Counted from the stretch's first letter, positions 44,380 through 53,487 are shown. The stretch: DNA of 64,000 nt from Bacteroidota bacterium (GCA_020056225.1 JAGVIE010000059.1:27604-91603), one strand, 5' to 3'. Program-made: numbers and translations. The notes: a model not told the origin generated them from the sequence alone.

Positions 44380-45834
44380 TTACGGTAAATTTACAGATTT
44401 GGTGTATAAAGAATTCTTTGTCGGAGTATTTACAAACTTCTCCCCATCCCAATACGACACACTTTTACGAAGATCTTCATAATATTGTGCATCGAGTTTC
44501 TTAGTGAGTTTGCCTTCTTTTTCTAATCTTTGGTGAAGTGCTACAAAATGGTCCTCTCCGTCAACTTGCGTGCATTCCAAAGACGAATTGAAGTGGAAGA
44601 GTGTCAAATAATTACTATTATCGACCAATTCACCAACCTGTGTGAAAAGTGATTTCTCATCTTGTACAATGACTTTCAAAGACATGTTTCTTTTGTGAGA
44701 TGAAACCATCTTTAAATCGTTGCGTGGAAATAATATATAATATTGCTCTAGTCCCTGCGGAACTCCATGTGGTGTATATGATGGTGGAGCAGGTGTATGT
44801 CCAATAAAATAGCGAGGATCAAGAATGGCAAGCGATGCGAGATTATATCCATTGTTTTCCCCTGTAAGAAATATTTCGTCTATACCGTCGTTATTATAAT
44901 CAAAGGATGTCATATTGTTAACCGAACCGCTCGACCAATATTCACCTGTTGTATGGCCATTTGTCGGATCAGTTTTCACAACAACACATGGATAGTAACC
45001 ACCAGAATATAATAGCGTAATGATATCTTTTAATCCATCCTGATCGAAATCACGAACTAACATGGAATGAGCAGAATAATTATCGGCAAATACTTCATCT
45101 CCAAATTTTTGGTTCCAGTGAAATTCCTTGTGCCATTTCTCAGTACCATCAGATTTATAACAGTAAAGCGTATTCTTCATTGGCTGGAGGCAATCCATAA
45201 AACCAAAAAGTGCTAAAACTTCATTTCTACTATCGTTATCAATATCGCTCGTGATAAGATAATTTGGAAGCAAGATACCATGCTGTTCGAGCATGCTGGC
45301 ATCGTAATAAGGACTAATGTGTTTCCTCCACAACTCATCACCGCTTTGATTATAAACAACAAGAAACTCGTCTTTCGCTCTTGCGTAAGCAGGGTTCGTA
45401 TCTTTAAACATCGGTCGGATAAGGAGCGTTGCAAATACGAGTGCTGCAGCGAGTGAAAACCCGCTTGCCACCCGCACCGGATGGAATCGGATGTATCGTA
45501 TAAAACGTTGTGCGAGCGGTCGATGGTACGGCTCAATTATCTCGACAAAAGTCGAGAGGGCATTATCAACTCGTTCTTGAAGTGCAAGTTTCTTCTCAGG
45601 GAGAGCAAGCCGGTTTCGCGTGAGGAGTTTATCGGCGAACGCCTTATCCCGCTCAGTTGGATTGTTTTGCATCTCCTTACTAACGCTATCGTAAAACGCG
45701 GTTAGTTTTTCTGTGAGGTCTTTGCAGTAAGCGCAGTGTTCTAAATGCGCCATAATATTATCCAACTCGCCGGGAGAGAAATCCTCACGTGAAATAATGT
45801 ATTTTTCTAATATATTTTTTTCTATATGTTGCAT
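44380..45834 (-). CDS. Membrane protein with anti-sigma zinc finger and extracytoplasmic FG-GAP-like domain
   Basis: About 484 residues. The N-terminus has the zinc-binding HLEHCAYC (H-x3-C-x2-C), the zf-HC2 fold of anti-sigma factors. A helical linker and one TM segment (VASGFSLAAALVFATLLI, ~125-145) lead to a large extracytoplasmic part with Asp-rich DIDNDSRNEVLALFG, DFDQDGLKDIITLLY and DYNNDGIDEIFLTG motifs. These are FG-GAP/VCBS-type calcium-binding propeller blades. The layout suggests an outside-sensing regulator that holds a sigma factor in the cytoplasm. Partner candidate: the gene at 46095. Role inferred from domains. Confidence 0.65.
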   Translation of the reverse strand: MQHIEKNILEKYIISREDFSPGELDNIMAHLEHCAYCKDLTEKLTAFYDSVSKEMQNNPTERDKAFADKLLTRNRLALPEKKLALQERVDNALSTFVEIIEPYHRPLAQRFIRYIRFHPVRVASGFSLAAALVFATLLIRPMFKDTNPAYARAKDEFLVVYNQSGDELWRKHISPYYDASMLEQHGILLPNYLITSDIDNDSRNEVLALFGFMDCLQPMKNTLYCYKSDGTEKWHKEFHWNQKFGDEVFADNYSAHSMLVRDFDQDGLKDIITLLYSGGYYPCVVVKTDPTNGHTTGEYWSSGSVNNMTSFDYNNDGIDEIFLTGENNGYNLASLAILDPRYFIGHTPAPPSYTPHGVPQGLEQYYILFPRNDLKMVSSHKRNMSLKVIVQDEKSLFTQVGELVDNSNYLTLFHFNSSLECTQVDGEDHFVALHQRLEKEGKLTKKLDAQYYEDLRKSVSYWDGEKFVNTPTKNSLYTKSVNLP

Positions 45835-45874
45835 TATCAATGTAAAAGTCAAAAGTAAAAATTAAAAAATAACA

Positions 45875-45966
45875 TCATCAATCCACTAATCCATTTCTCC
45901 AATCTAACATACTCAACTACTCAACTGTTCACCTACTCAACTACTTATTTACTCATCTACTAATTA
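45875..45966. repeat. Intergenic array with exact 8-bp period (ACTCAACT type)
   Basis: From 45903 the sequence cuts without gaps into 8-mers: TCTAACAT, ACTCAACT, ACTCAACT, GTTCACCT, ACTCAACT, ACTTATTT, ACTCATCT, ACTAATTA. Upstream ATCCACTA, ATCCATTT, CTCCAATC continue the period to about 45875. Eight is not a multiple of three, so the periodicity is not protein-coding. It shares the word set with the array at 26964-27066. Confidence 0.8.
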
Positions 45967-45998
45967 ATATATTTCAACGTTTCATATCGCTTCCATAA

Positions 45999-46096
45999 AA
46001 ACCCTCTCCCTGTTCCGATGAATCGGAACATCCCTCTCCCGATTCTTCGTCTTCGCTCAGGACAAGTTTGGGAGAGGGATTATAGGGTGAGGGTTT
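45999..46096. repeat. 98-nt palindromic intergenic element
   Basis: AAACCCTCTCCC at the left end mirrors GGGAGAGGG and GAGGGTTT at the right end. Inside, GTTCCGAT (46012-46019) pairs with ATCGGAAC (46022-46029), and a CTTCGCTCAGGAC word follows. It abuts the stop codon of the gene at 46095. The layout is typical of mobile palindromic intergenic repeats. Confidence 0.65.
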
Positions 46097-47117
46097 AAAT
46101 CTCCTTCATCAACCTCGCTGCAAATTCTTCACGCGCTATTTTCAATAAGTATTCCATTTTTGTTCGGTACACGTCTTCGTAACGTTCTTCATCAATTGGT
46201 AAATGCACTTTTAAGTATTGAAAAATAGACGATTTAGATTCTTCCCCACAGCACCAATCTTCCAGCATATCGCGAAAGGCATTGTAAATTGCTTCGGCTG
46301 CTTTTCGATCAACCTTCCCGCGCGCAAGATATGTGAGGAATATTTTCTCTTTAAGCGATAAAAGCACTTCCGAACATAATTGCTCTATCTCAAATTTGGT
46401 TAAACCCTCTGACGCAAAAATATCTTCTTCCTCATCGATTGTATGATCGCCCTGATATATCTTTCTGAAAATCTGGACAACATCGACCACAGGTATGGAG
46501 GTGCGGTACTTTTTTTGCCGGATTAAAACATCCCGGCAAACGTTCAACAGCTCCGGGATAGTCCGTAGGTAATCGATGTTCATCATGATTTCATGTTCCA
46601 ATTCTTCGCGGGGGAATTCATCTAATTGGTCGGTATCATTATCTTTCAGTTTTAAAATCAATCCCCGATAATCTCTTTCAATAAGAAGTGAATCGGATTT
46701 TTTCACGGAATCGCGTATGTTTCGATGGATCTTTGCTCCGACGGGATCGGATTGCGCATACAATCGTGCAAGCTGAGCATCTGCAAGGCAGATCAAGAAG
46801 CTTTTATATGCGAGAAAGATTTCAAGATCGGGCAGCGCCGTAAAATTTTCTCTTAGTGCTTTTGAGAAATTTATCAATTTTTGATAATTATCATTCTCGT
46901 CTTTTGAGAATGCTTCAGCGATGCAGTCATACGATAAATCGGTTATTGTTAATCCATGATGTAAGCATAAATGAGTGATAGAATTTCTCATGAATTTGAG
47001 GTGCGCCTGAATAATCGAGCGGCTTACCTGTATTAATGCAGTCAGATCACCATAATTGATGTTCCTATCGAGAAGCAGAGATAGATGTTCCTTTAATCTT
47101 TTACAATCGATGTTCAC
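46095..47117 (-). CDS. Helical protein of unknown function, possible divergent sigma-like factor
   Basis: 340 residues, helical, acidic/basic mix, no signal peptide; GTG start. SITHLCLHHGLTITDLSYDCIAEAFS near residues 46-71 resembles the region 2 pattern of extracytoplasmic sigma factors (helix with D-L-x-x-x-x-x-E/A-F). The C-terminal part (REKIFLTYLARGKVDRKAAEAIYNAF-like) could be a helix-turn-helix. It immediately precedes a zf-HC2 anti-sigma-like gene on the same strand, the standard order of sigma/anti-sigma pairs. Alternative: an unrelated helical protein. No family recognised with certainty. Confidence 0.5.
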   Translation of the reverse strand: MNIDCKRLKEHLSLLLDRNINYGDLTALIQVSRSIIQAHLKFMRNSITHLCLHHGLTITDLSYDCIAEAFSKDENDNYQKLINFSKALRENFTALPDLEIFLAYKSFLICLADAQLARLYAQSDPVGAKIHRNIRDSVKKSDSLLIERDYRGLILKLKDNDTDQLDEFPREELEHEIMMNIDYLRTIPELLNVCRDVLIRQKKYRTSIPVVDVVQIFRKIYQGDHTIDEEEDIFASEGLTKFEIEQLCSEVLLSLKEKIFLTYLARGKVDRKAAEAIYNAFRDMLEDWCCGEESKSSIFQYLKVHLPIDEERYEDVYRTKMEYLLKIAREEFAARLMKEI

Positions 47118-47160
47118 AGTGGTTGCGGGCTAACTTTACATTTTGGAATGAATGTTAAAA

Positions 47161-47189
47161 AAAATAGTAATAATAATCTTAAGAGTCAA
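47161..47189 (-). promoter_or_regulatory. Promoter candidate for the gene at 46095
   Basis: On the minus strand TTGACT (47184-47189) and TATTTT (47161-47166) with 17 nt spacing, 43 nt upstream of the GTG start. Confidence 0.4.
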
Positions 47190-47258
47190 CACTTTGCTTC
47201 TTCCCCAAATTTTGGCTATTTTTAAGAAAATAAATCTTACAATTAATTCAATTTCGTA

Positions 47259-48617
47259 ATGAATCAATCACTTACACGCCCACAACCTTCAACTTTCTTT
47301 CGCTGGATGGTGCTTTTATTCATCAGCTTAGCGATGTTCGGCAATTACTATATCTACGACAGCATAAGTCCGCTTGCAGATGTTCTCAAAGCACAGCTCG
47401 GTTTTTCGGATTCCGAAATTGGTTTGCTGAACGGGATTTACAGTTTTCCCAACATCATTATGGTTCTTATCGGAGGGATCCTCATCGATAGGATTGGAAC
47501 ACGGAAGTCGGTGTTCATCTTCACCGTTCTTATCATGTTGGGTGCGCTTGTTACCGCGGTACAGGGGAATATTTATACTATGGCAGCGGGTCGGCTCATC
47601 TTCGGTCTCGGCGCCGAATCGATGATCGTCGCAATTACAACCATCCTTGCTAAATGGTTCAAAGGGAAACAATTGTCTTTCGCTTTCGGTTTGAATTTGA
47701 CAATAGCACGGCTTGGTTCTTTCATGGCACTCAATGCGCCATCTTGGGGGAGAAGTTTATATGAGTATTGGCAGTCGCCGCTCTGGATTACAGTCGCATC
47801 CGGTGTCTTTGCCGTTGTCTGTATCATCGTGTATTACTTTATGGATATATACGCGAATAAGAAATTCGATATGCCCAAAGAAGGTGAGCAGGACAAAATT
47901 GAGATTAAACAGATATTTAAATTTGGAGTTTCGTTCTGGTATATCACAGCGCTGTGTGTTACATTTTATTCGGCAATGTTTCCGTTCCAGACTTTCGCTA
48001 TAAAATTTTTCCAGGAGGCACACGGCACTACAAGAGAAGTCGGCGGAAATCTATCTAGTATGCTGACTCTTGCCGCGATGATCTTCACACCGCTCTTCGG
48101 ATTGCTGGCAGATAAAATCGGTAAGCGTTCTCTATTAATGATGTTTGGCTCGTTACTCATAATTCCAGTATATCTCATTATGGCTTATAAAGTCGATCTG
48201 GCGACACCGCTTGGAATTTCCGGCTCATTTGTTTTAAATATAGATTTCTTTGACGTTCATTCGAACATCCCAGCATATTTAATGATTCCGATGTCTTTGA
48301 TGGGAATTGCCTTCTCACTAATTCCTGCCGTGATGTGGCCCTCGGTTGCGTATATTGTCGATCCTAAAAAATTAGGTACCGCTTACGGTTTGATGACGAT
48401 GATACAGAATATCGGTTTGTTCGGATTCAATCTGCTTATCGGTTGGTCTAATGATTTCTCAGGCGCGAGCGCGGCAAATCCCGGCGGATACACGCTTGGT
48501 ATGTGGATATTCTCGTGCCTCGGAATTTTTGGGTTGTTCTTCGCGTTCTTGTTGAGAAGAAGGGAAACCGGACCCCACGGTCACGGTTTAGAAACGGTTT
48601 CAGGTTCAACAAAATAG
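47259..48617 (+). CDS. Major facilitator superfamily transporter
   Basis: 452 residues, about twelve hydrophobic segments. The first-half loop GGILIDRIGTRKSVFIF (G-x-x-x-D-R-x-G-x-R-K) is the canonical MFS A-motif, repeated in the second half as GLLADKIGKRSLLM. A central hydrophilic loop follows TM6 (IYANKKFDMPKEGEQDK). Substrate unknown. A dispersed repeat follows the stop. Confidence 0.85.
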   Translation: MNQSLTRPQPSTFFRWMVLLFISLAMFGNYYIYDSISPLADVLKAQLGFSDSEIGLLNGIYSFPNIIMVLIGGILIDRIGTRKSVFIFTVLIMLGALVTAVQGNIYTMAAGRLIFGLGAESMIVAITTILAKWFKGKQLSFAFGLNLTIARLGSFMALNAPSWGRSLYEYWQSPLWITVASGVFAVVCIIVYYFMDIYANKKFDMPKEGEQDKIEIKQIFKFGVSFWYITALCVTFYSAMFPFQTFAIKFFQEAHGTTREVGGNLSSMLTLAAMIFTPLFGLLADKIGKRSLLMMFGSLLIIPVYLIMAYKVDLATPLGISGSFVLNIDFFDVHSNIPAYLMIPMSLMGIAFSLIPAVMWPSVAYIVDPKKLGTAYGLMTMIQNIGLFGFNLLIGWSNDFSGASAANPGGYTLGMWIFSCLGIFGLFFAFLLRRRETGPHGHGLETVSGSTK

Positions 48618-48620
48618 ATC

Positions 48621-48674
48621 CTCTGTGTTCTCTGCTTCTCTGCGGTGAAAATATTTTGCCACAAGGACGCAGAA
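48621..48674. repeat. Dispersed intergenic repeat (CTCTGTGTTC...CTCTGCGGTGAAA type)
   Basis: CTCTGTGTTCTCTGCTTCTC followed by TGCGGTGAAA and then TTTTGCCACAAGGACGCAGAA. The TTCTCTGCGG and GACGCAGAA words form weak inverted arms. This word order is a familiar intergenic repeat style in many bacterial genomes; only this copy was seen here. Confidence 0.4.
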
Positions 48675-48696
48675 ATATCAAAAACAATATTGATAA

Positions 48697-48993
48697 ATGG
48701 TTATGAAAAATTTAAACACGATAAAAAAAATATTAGTCAAGCATAAACCTGAAATCGTTAAAAGATTTCATGTTAAGGAGATAGGTGTTTTTGGATCTTA
48801 TGTTAGGAATGAACAGAAGAAGAGGAGTGATGTTGATATACTTGTTGATTTTTCTCAACCGATAGGATTAGATTTTGTAGAGCTATGTTACTATTTAGAA
48901 GATATTCTGAGATTAAAAGTTGATTTGGTTACACCACGTGCAATAAGAAAACAGATGAAGCCAACTATCTTGAGGGAAGTCGTTTTTCTATGA
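48697..48993 (+). CDS. mntA: MntA-type nucleotidyltransferase antitoxin
   Basis: 98 residues, minimal nucleotidyltransferase fold. The catalytic GSX10DXD motif is intact: Gly33-Ser34, then Asp45-x-Asp47 in GSYVRNEQKKRSDVD. MntA-type proteins add AMP groups to the HepT toxin to silence it. An in-frame ATG two codons later is an alternative start. Its end overlaps hepT by ATGA, fixing the pair. Confidence 0.88.
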   Translation: MVMKNLNTIKKILVKHKPEIVKRFHVKEIGVFGSYVRNEQKKRSDVDILVDFSQPIGLDFVELCYYLEDILRLKVDLVTPRAIRKQMKPTILREVVFL

Positions 48994-49367
48994 AACAAAA
49001 AAGAACATTTCGATTTTTCTTGGAAGATATTGTGGAATCGATCAGTAAAATCGGAGCTTATACTCGAAACCTGTCATATATAAAGTTTACGAAAGATTTC
49101 AAAACTATCGACGCTGTTGTGCGAAATCTTGAAATAATCGGGGAAGCAGCAAAACATATCCCAGCATCAATTCGAGCGAAACATACTGAGATACCATGGA
49201 AGAAAATGATAGGGCTAAGGAACATTATCACTCACGAATATTTTGGAATAGATAAAAAAATAATTTGGGAGATCATCAAACACGATCTATCCGATGTTAA
49301 GCGCTCCATCGTAAAGTATTTGCAAACTAATCAAGGTCAAATAATTTTTAGTGAAAAGGAAAAATAA
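48990..49367 (+). CDS. hepT: HepT-type RNase toxin
   Basis: 125 residues, HEPN fold. The RNase motif RX4HXY is present as Arg77-NIIT-His82-Glu-Tyr84 (LRNIITHEYFG). Together with the upstream nucleotidyltransferase it forms a HEPN/MNT toxin-antitoxin module; the tyrosine is the known AMPylation site in characterised pairs. Start overlaps the mntA stop. The next gene starts 4 nt after the stop codon. Confidence 0.88.
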   Translation: MKQKRTFRFFLEDIVESISKIGAYTRNLSYIKFTKDFKTIDAVVRNLEIIGEAAKHIPASIRAKHTEIPWKKMIGLRNIITHEYFGIDKKIIWEIIKHDLSDVKRSIVKYLQTNQGQIIFSEKEK

Positions 49368-49370
49368 GTT

Positions 49371-50333
49371 ATGAATTCCGAACTCCACTCCGCTTCACTC
49401 ATCGCCGTGCGTGATTGCATGGGAACAAAATCGAACGAAAAAGTTCTCGTCGTGACCGATGAGCCGCTGCGAACCATCGGTTATTCACTTTGGCAGGCGG
49501 CGAAAGATTTAGGGACGGAAGTCATGCTCGTTGAGATGCTTCCGCGCAAAACTAACGGTGAAGAACCACCGGCGGAAATTGCAGAGCTGATGAAGAAAGC
49601 TGATGTAGTTTTGTGCCCGACATCTAAATCGCTTACACATACAGATTCGCGCAGAAATGCAAGCGCCGCCGGTGCACGCGTTGCAACGCTTCCCGGTGTA
49701 ACAGAAGAAATTATGATTCGCTGTATGAACGCCGATTACAACAGAATTGCCGAACGCACTTTCAAGTTATGTAAGATTTTAGAAAAGACCGATGCGATTC
49801 GCGTAACAACATCACTGGGTACGAATATCACGATGCCGATTAAAGGGCGTGAAGCGCATGCAAGCTCAGGACTTTTCAGAGAAAAAGGTTTGTGGGGAAA
49901 TCTTCCGACCGGTGAATCGTACTTAGCGCCGCTTGAAGGATTATCAAACGGTGTTGTTATAGTCGATGGATCGATGGCGAGTGTAGGTATGGTGAAAGAA
50001 CCTATCCGCATTATCGTGAAGGATGGATACGCAACCGAAATCACGGGCGGCGATGAAGCGAAACGTTTGCGCGAGTTATTAGAGCCACATGGCAAAGATG
50101 CCTACACTGTGGCAGAGTTTGGAATCGGAACAAATGATAAAGCAATCCTCACCGGCAAAATTTTAGAAGACGAAAAAGTTATGGGAACGATCCACATCGC
50201 CTTCGGGGATAACAAATCGATGGGCGGTTCGGTTCGTGTGGCAAGTCATCTTGATGGACTTATCAAGCAACCTACTGTTTGGTTCGATGACACGATGATC
50301 ATGAAAGAAGGAAAATTCGTAATTGAGGTTTGA
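49371..50333 (+). CDS. Metallo-aminopeptidase of the M29-like family
   Basis: 320 residues. The C-terminal half has the candidate metal ligands AEFGIGTN near 256, GTIHIAFGDN near 280 and ASHLDGLI near 296, the order used by M29-type leucyl aminopeptidases. The N-terminal domain (KVLVVTDEPLRTIGYSLWQAAKDLG) is Rossmann-like. It would remove N-terminal residues from peptides in the cytoplasm. The stop overlaps the possible TTG start of the DUF2203 gene. Family assignment is by ligand order. Confidence 0.75.
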   Translation: MNSELHSASLIAVRDCMGTKSNEKVLVVTDEPLRTIGYSLWQAAKDLGTEVMLVEMLPRKTNGEEPPAEIAELMKKADVVLCPTSKSLTHTDSRRNASAAGARVATLPGVTEEIMIRCMNADYNRIAERTFKLCKILEKTDAIRVTTSLGTNITMPIKGREAHASSGLFREKGLWGNLPTGESYLAPLEGLSNGVVIVDGSMASVGMVKEPIRIIVKDGYATEITGGDEAKRLRELLEPHGKDAYTVAEFGIGTNDKAILTGKILEDEKVMGTIHIAFGDNKSMGGSVRVASHLDGLIKQPTVWFDDTMIMKEGKFVIEV

Positions 50334-50341
50334 TCGTTTGC

Positions 50342-50731
50342 ATGGCTGAATATATACATTCCCAACATTTCACTATCGATGAGGCTCGAAGAAAGCTTCC
50401 CGGTCTCATGCATTTTGTAGAAGAGATTGTGGAGTTGAAAAAGAAATTGGACGAGCGGGCTTATGATATTTACCGCCATGAATATTTTGGCGGCAGAGGT
50501 CCGAACGGCGACCGGGTTTTTCCATGTGAGCTTGAACGCCTCGTAGAGATTATTCAATATCTCACTAACGAAGGAATCTTAGTTAAAGATTTGGATCGTG
50601 GATTAATCGATTTTCCCTCAATCATGTCTAATGGTGAGGAAGTATATCTCTGCTGGAAAATTGGCGAAAACACAATCGAATTCTGGCATACTATCTCTGA
50701 TGGTTTTGCAGGTAGAAAACCGATCAGTTAA
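50342..50731 (+). CDS. DUF2203 family protein
   Basis: About 129 residues. The opening HFTIDEARRKLPGLMHFVEEI is the DUF2203 N-terminal helix pair. The second half is beta-rich (GRGPNGDRVF..., LVKDLDRGLIDFPSIM, EVYLCWKIGENTIEFWHT), also as in that family, whose biochemical function is unknown. ATG at 50342 chosen over a TTG four codons earlier. Encoded directly after the aminopeptidase. Confidence 0.8.
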   Translation: MAEYIHSQHFTIDEARRKLPGLMHFVEEIVELKKKLDERAYDIYRHEYFGGRGPNGDRVFPCELERLVEIIQYLTNEGILVKDLDRGLIDFPSIMSNGEEVYLCWKIGENTIEFWHTISDGFAGRKPIS

Positions 50732-50771
50732 CCGTAATCTTATATCATTCTAAAAGGCGCTATTAGTTATC

Positions 50772-52172
50772 ATGAAAAAACTTTATCTATACATTATCAT
50801 TGGGATTGTTGTTGTCGGTACGGCAGGATATTTTTTATTCTTTAATTCGGATTCAGCGGAAATAAAGTATAGGACCGAAAAAGTAACTCGGGGAGATGTT
50901 ACGATACTAGTCCGGGCGACCGGTACGATCAATCCTATGCGTACCGTTCAGGTGGGAAGTCAGGTATCAGGGATAATCGAAAAGATTTACGTCGATTTCA
51001 ATTCAGAAGTTACGAAAGGGCAGATGATTGCCCAAATCGATTCAACGGCACTCAATGCTTCCGTAAAACAAGCCGATGCGAACGTCGAGCGTAATCAGGC
51101 GCAGGTTAACGACGCCAAACGCAATTTTACAAGGACTACCGAGTTGTTCAAAAAAAATCTTGTATCACAAGCCGATCTTGATGCTACAACAACAGCATAC
51201 GAATCGGCGATTGCGCAGCTCAAGCAAACCCAGGCGGCACTCGATCAATCGAGGGTTAACCTCCGGTATGCGATTATCCGTGCACCTATCGATGGGGTTG
51301 TAATCTCGCGCGATGTAGATGTTGGTCAGACTGTCGCATCGAGTTTCCAGACACCTAAATTGTTTTCCATAGCGAATGATCTCAGGAGAATGCAGGTGGA
51401 AGCCAGCGTTGATGAAGCCGACATCGGACAGATCATTATCGGGCAGGAAGTTACATTCACAGTCGATGCTTATCCGGATGAACAGTTCAGCGGCAGTGTT
51501 TCGCAAGTCCGCCTCTCGCCGATAACAGTACAAAACGTTGTAACATACACGGTGATCATCGATGTTCCGAATCCTGATTTGAAACTGCGCCCGGGAATGA
51601 CGGCAACGGTTTCGATTCTCGTAAACAAACGTGAAAACGTTTTACGTGTCCCGACGCTTGCAATACGTTTCCAGCCGCCGCAGGAAGTTCTGGAAAATCT
51701 TAAGATCGACAAAAAAAGTTCAACGGATGAAAAACAGATTACGCAAGATCAAAAGGATCAAAATAAACCGGAACAGAAATCCGGCGGTAAAAGAATGATG
51801 GAATTCCGCCAGGGCAGGAACGAATCCAGCGGACGAGAAGAAGCGCAATATAAAAGAGGCATGAAGAGGAATGATGCACCACAAGCCGGAACCTCACACG
51901 GCGATTGGCAACAAAAGAAACGCGCGGAAGGCAAAATGGCAAAAGTATGGATTCTTGAAGGGGGGAAAAACCTGAAAATGATCTCTCTGAAAATCGGGCT
52001 GAATGACAATCGGTTTGTAGAACTTCTCGGTGAGTTGTTAAAGGAGGGTGATGAAGTCATCGTAGGTACGCTGAACGGATCGACAGCAATGAGTTCTCAG
52101 CAGAATAATCCATTCGGACCACAGCGAATGATGATGGGTGGTCCCGGCGGCGGCGGAACAGGCAGGAGATAA
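50772..52172 (+). CDS. MacA/HlyD-type periplasmic adaptor subunit
   Basis: 466 residues. N-terminal membrane anchor (LYLYIIIGIVVVGTAGYFLFF). Beta-barrel and lipoyl halves: TVQVGSQVSGIIEKIYVDFNSEV near 55 and YAIIRAPIDGVVISRDVDVGQTV near 168, separated by an alpha-hairpin (KQADANVERNQAQ...). A Lys/Gln-rich insertion (~315-395) precedes the final domain. It ends in a Gly/Met-rich tail. This is the adaptor of MacAB-type exporters. The permease gene follows after 42 nt; no ATPase gene lies between them. Confidence 0.88.
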   Translation: MKKLYLYIIIGIVVVGTAGYFLFFNSDSAEIKYRTEKVTRGDVTILVRATGTINPMRTVQVGSQVSGIIEKIYVDFNSEVTKGQMIAQIDSTALNASVKQADANVERNQAQVNDAKRNFTRTTELFKKNLVSQADLDATTTAYESAIAQLKQTQAALDQSRVNLRYAIIRAPIDGVVISRDVDVGQTVASSFQTPKLFSIANDLRRMQVEASVDEADIGQIIIGQEVTFTVDAYPDEQFSGSVSQVRLSPITVQNVVTYTVIIDVPNPDLKLRPGMTATVSILVNKRENVLRVPTLAIRFQPPQEVLENLKIDKKSSTDEKQITQDQKDQNKPEQKSGGKRMMEFRQGRNESSGREEAQYKRGMKRNDAPQAGTSHGDWQQKKRAEGKMAKVWILEGGKNLKMISLKIGLNDNRFVELLGELLKEGDEVIVGTLNGSTAMSSQQNNPFGPQRMMMGGPGGGGTGRR

Positions 52173-52214
52173 ACATCTTGACTTTAAAATTATAAAACTT
52201 GAATAAGAAATATT

Positions 52215-53435
52215 ATGATGAGATTTTTTGAAATACTGCGGATCGCCTTCGATGCTTTGCTTAGGAATAAGATGCGCTCTCTTCTTACAATGCTCGGCAT
52301 CATAATCGGTGTCGGGGCTGTTATCGCAATGGTTGCCATCGGACAGGGTGCGCAGTTATCTGTTGAAGCGCAGATCAGCAGTTTGGGTTCAAACGTTTTA
52401 ATGGTTTTTCCCGGAACATCTAACAGGGGCGGGGTTATGGGCGGCGGAGGTACAGGAACTACACTGACTGAGGAAGATCAAAAAGCTGTTAAAGAACAAT
52501 GTCCCGCTGTAGCTTACGTTAGCCCGCAGGTTGGCAGTGGCGCTCAGGTTGTATTCGGAAATCTAAACTGGAATACAAGAATTCAGGGTGGCACCGTCGA
52601 TTTATTTACTATTCGCGACTGGCGGTTAGAAGCTGGAGATTTCTTCACCGAGCAGGATATCAGAGCGGCTACGAAGGTTTGTTTGATCGGGCAAACTGTT
52701 GTCAGCCAACTTTTTGAGGGCGCGTCTTCGGTTGGACAGACGATACGAATCAGAAATATTCCATTCCGGGTTGTCGGAACTTTGAAATCAAAAGGTCAGA
52801 ATGCAATGGGGCAGGATCAGGATGATCTTATAATCATTCCATATACAACATTACAAAAACGGCTCGTAGGGCATGTACGCTCATGGGGCTTTATCGCATC
52901 GGCAGTTTCGAAAGCTCAGATCCCGCTGGCACAACAGCAAATGACCGATCTTCTACGGATGCGTCATAAACTTGGACCGATGGATGATAATGATTTTACG
53001 ATACGCAACCAGACAGAAATCGCAGACGCGCAATCTGCAACAACGAAAATAATGACGACGCTCCTTGCCAGTATCGCATCCGTTTCGCTTCTTGTCGGGG
53101 GGATCGGTATTATGAATATCATGCTCGTCTCGGTAACTGAACGAACACGCGAGATCGGAATAAGAATGTCTATCGGCGCGCGGAAGCGCGATATTCTCAC
53201 TCAATTTTTGATGGAAGCGATAGTTATGAGTTTGCTCGGCGGTGTGATCGGGATTGTTTTCGGTGTCGGCGGATCGAGTCTTGTTTCTAAGTTTGCCGGT
53301 TGGCCCACGTTAATTACTGCAAACTCAATTATCCTTGCCGTTTTCTTTTCGATGGCAGTTGGAATTTTCTTCGGTTATTATCCGGCGCGGAAAGCTTCTT
53401 CGCTTCATCCCATAGATGCGCTGAGATACGAGTAA
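52215..53435 (+). CDS. MacB-type FtsX permease (no fused ATPase)
   Basis: 406 residues. The MacB/FtsX transmembrane domain alone: TM1 (LRNKMRSLLTMLGIIIGVGAVIAMVAIGQGA), a periplasmic domain ~65-275, then three C-terminal TMs with VGGIGIMNIMLVSVTERTREIGIRMSIGARKRDI. It lacks the N-terminal ABC ATPase that MacB carries, so it belongs to the split LolCDE/YknZ-like type. Partner ATPase is not in the window. Works with the upstream adaptor. Confidence 0.88.
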   Translation: MMRFFEILRIAFDALLRNKMRSLLTMLGIIIGVGAVIAMVAIGQGAQLSVEAQISSLGSNVLMVFPGTSNRGGVMGGGGTGTTLTEEDQKAVKEQCPAVAYVSPQVGSGAQVVFGNLNWNTRIQGGTVDLFTIRDWRLEAGDFFTEQDIRAATKVCLIGQTVVSQLFEGASSVGQTIRIRNIPFRVVGTLKSKGQNAMGQDQDDLIIIPYTTLQKRLVGHVRSWGFIASAVSKAQIPLAQQQMTDLLRMRHKLGPMDDNDFTIRNQTEIADAQSATTKIMTTLLASIASVSLLVGGIGIMNIMLVSVTERTREIGIRMSIGARKRDILTQFLMEAIVMSLLGGVIGIVFGVGGSSLVSKFAGWPTLITANSIILAVFFSMAVGIFFGYYPARKASSLHPIDALRYE

Positions 53436-53487
53436 AACCTTCGTTTTTTGAATATTATTGGGGAGTATTAGGGCTAGAGTAAATCTC

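Noticed and set aside
44183..44452. 89-codon minus-strand ORF near the right 47-nt repeat
   Set aside because: Overlaps the end of the zf-HC2 gene and the hairpin, has no ribosome site and no recognisable similarity.
46095..47117. Confident ECF sigma factor
   Set aside because: Region 2 and 4 signatures are too weak; kept as unknown with a possible sigma-like label only.
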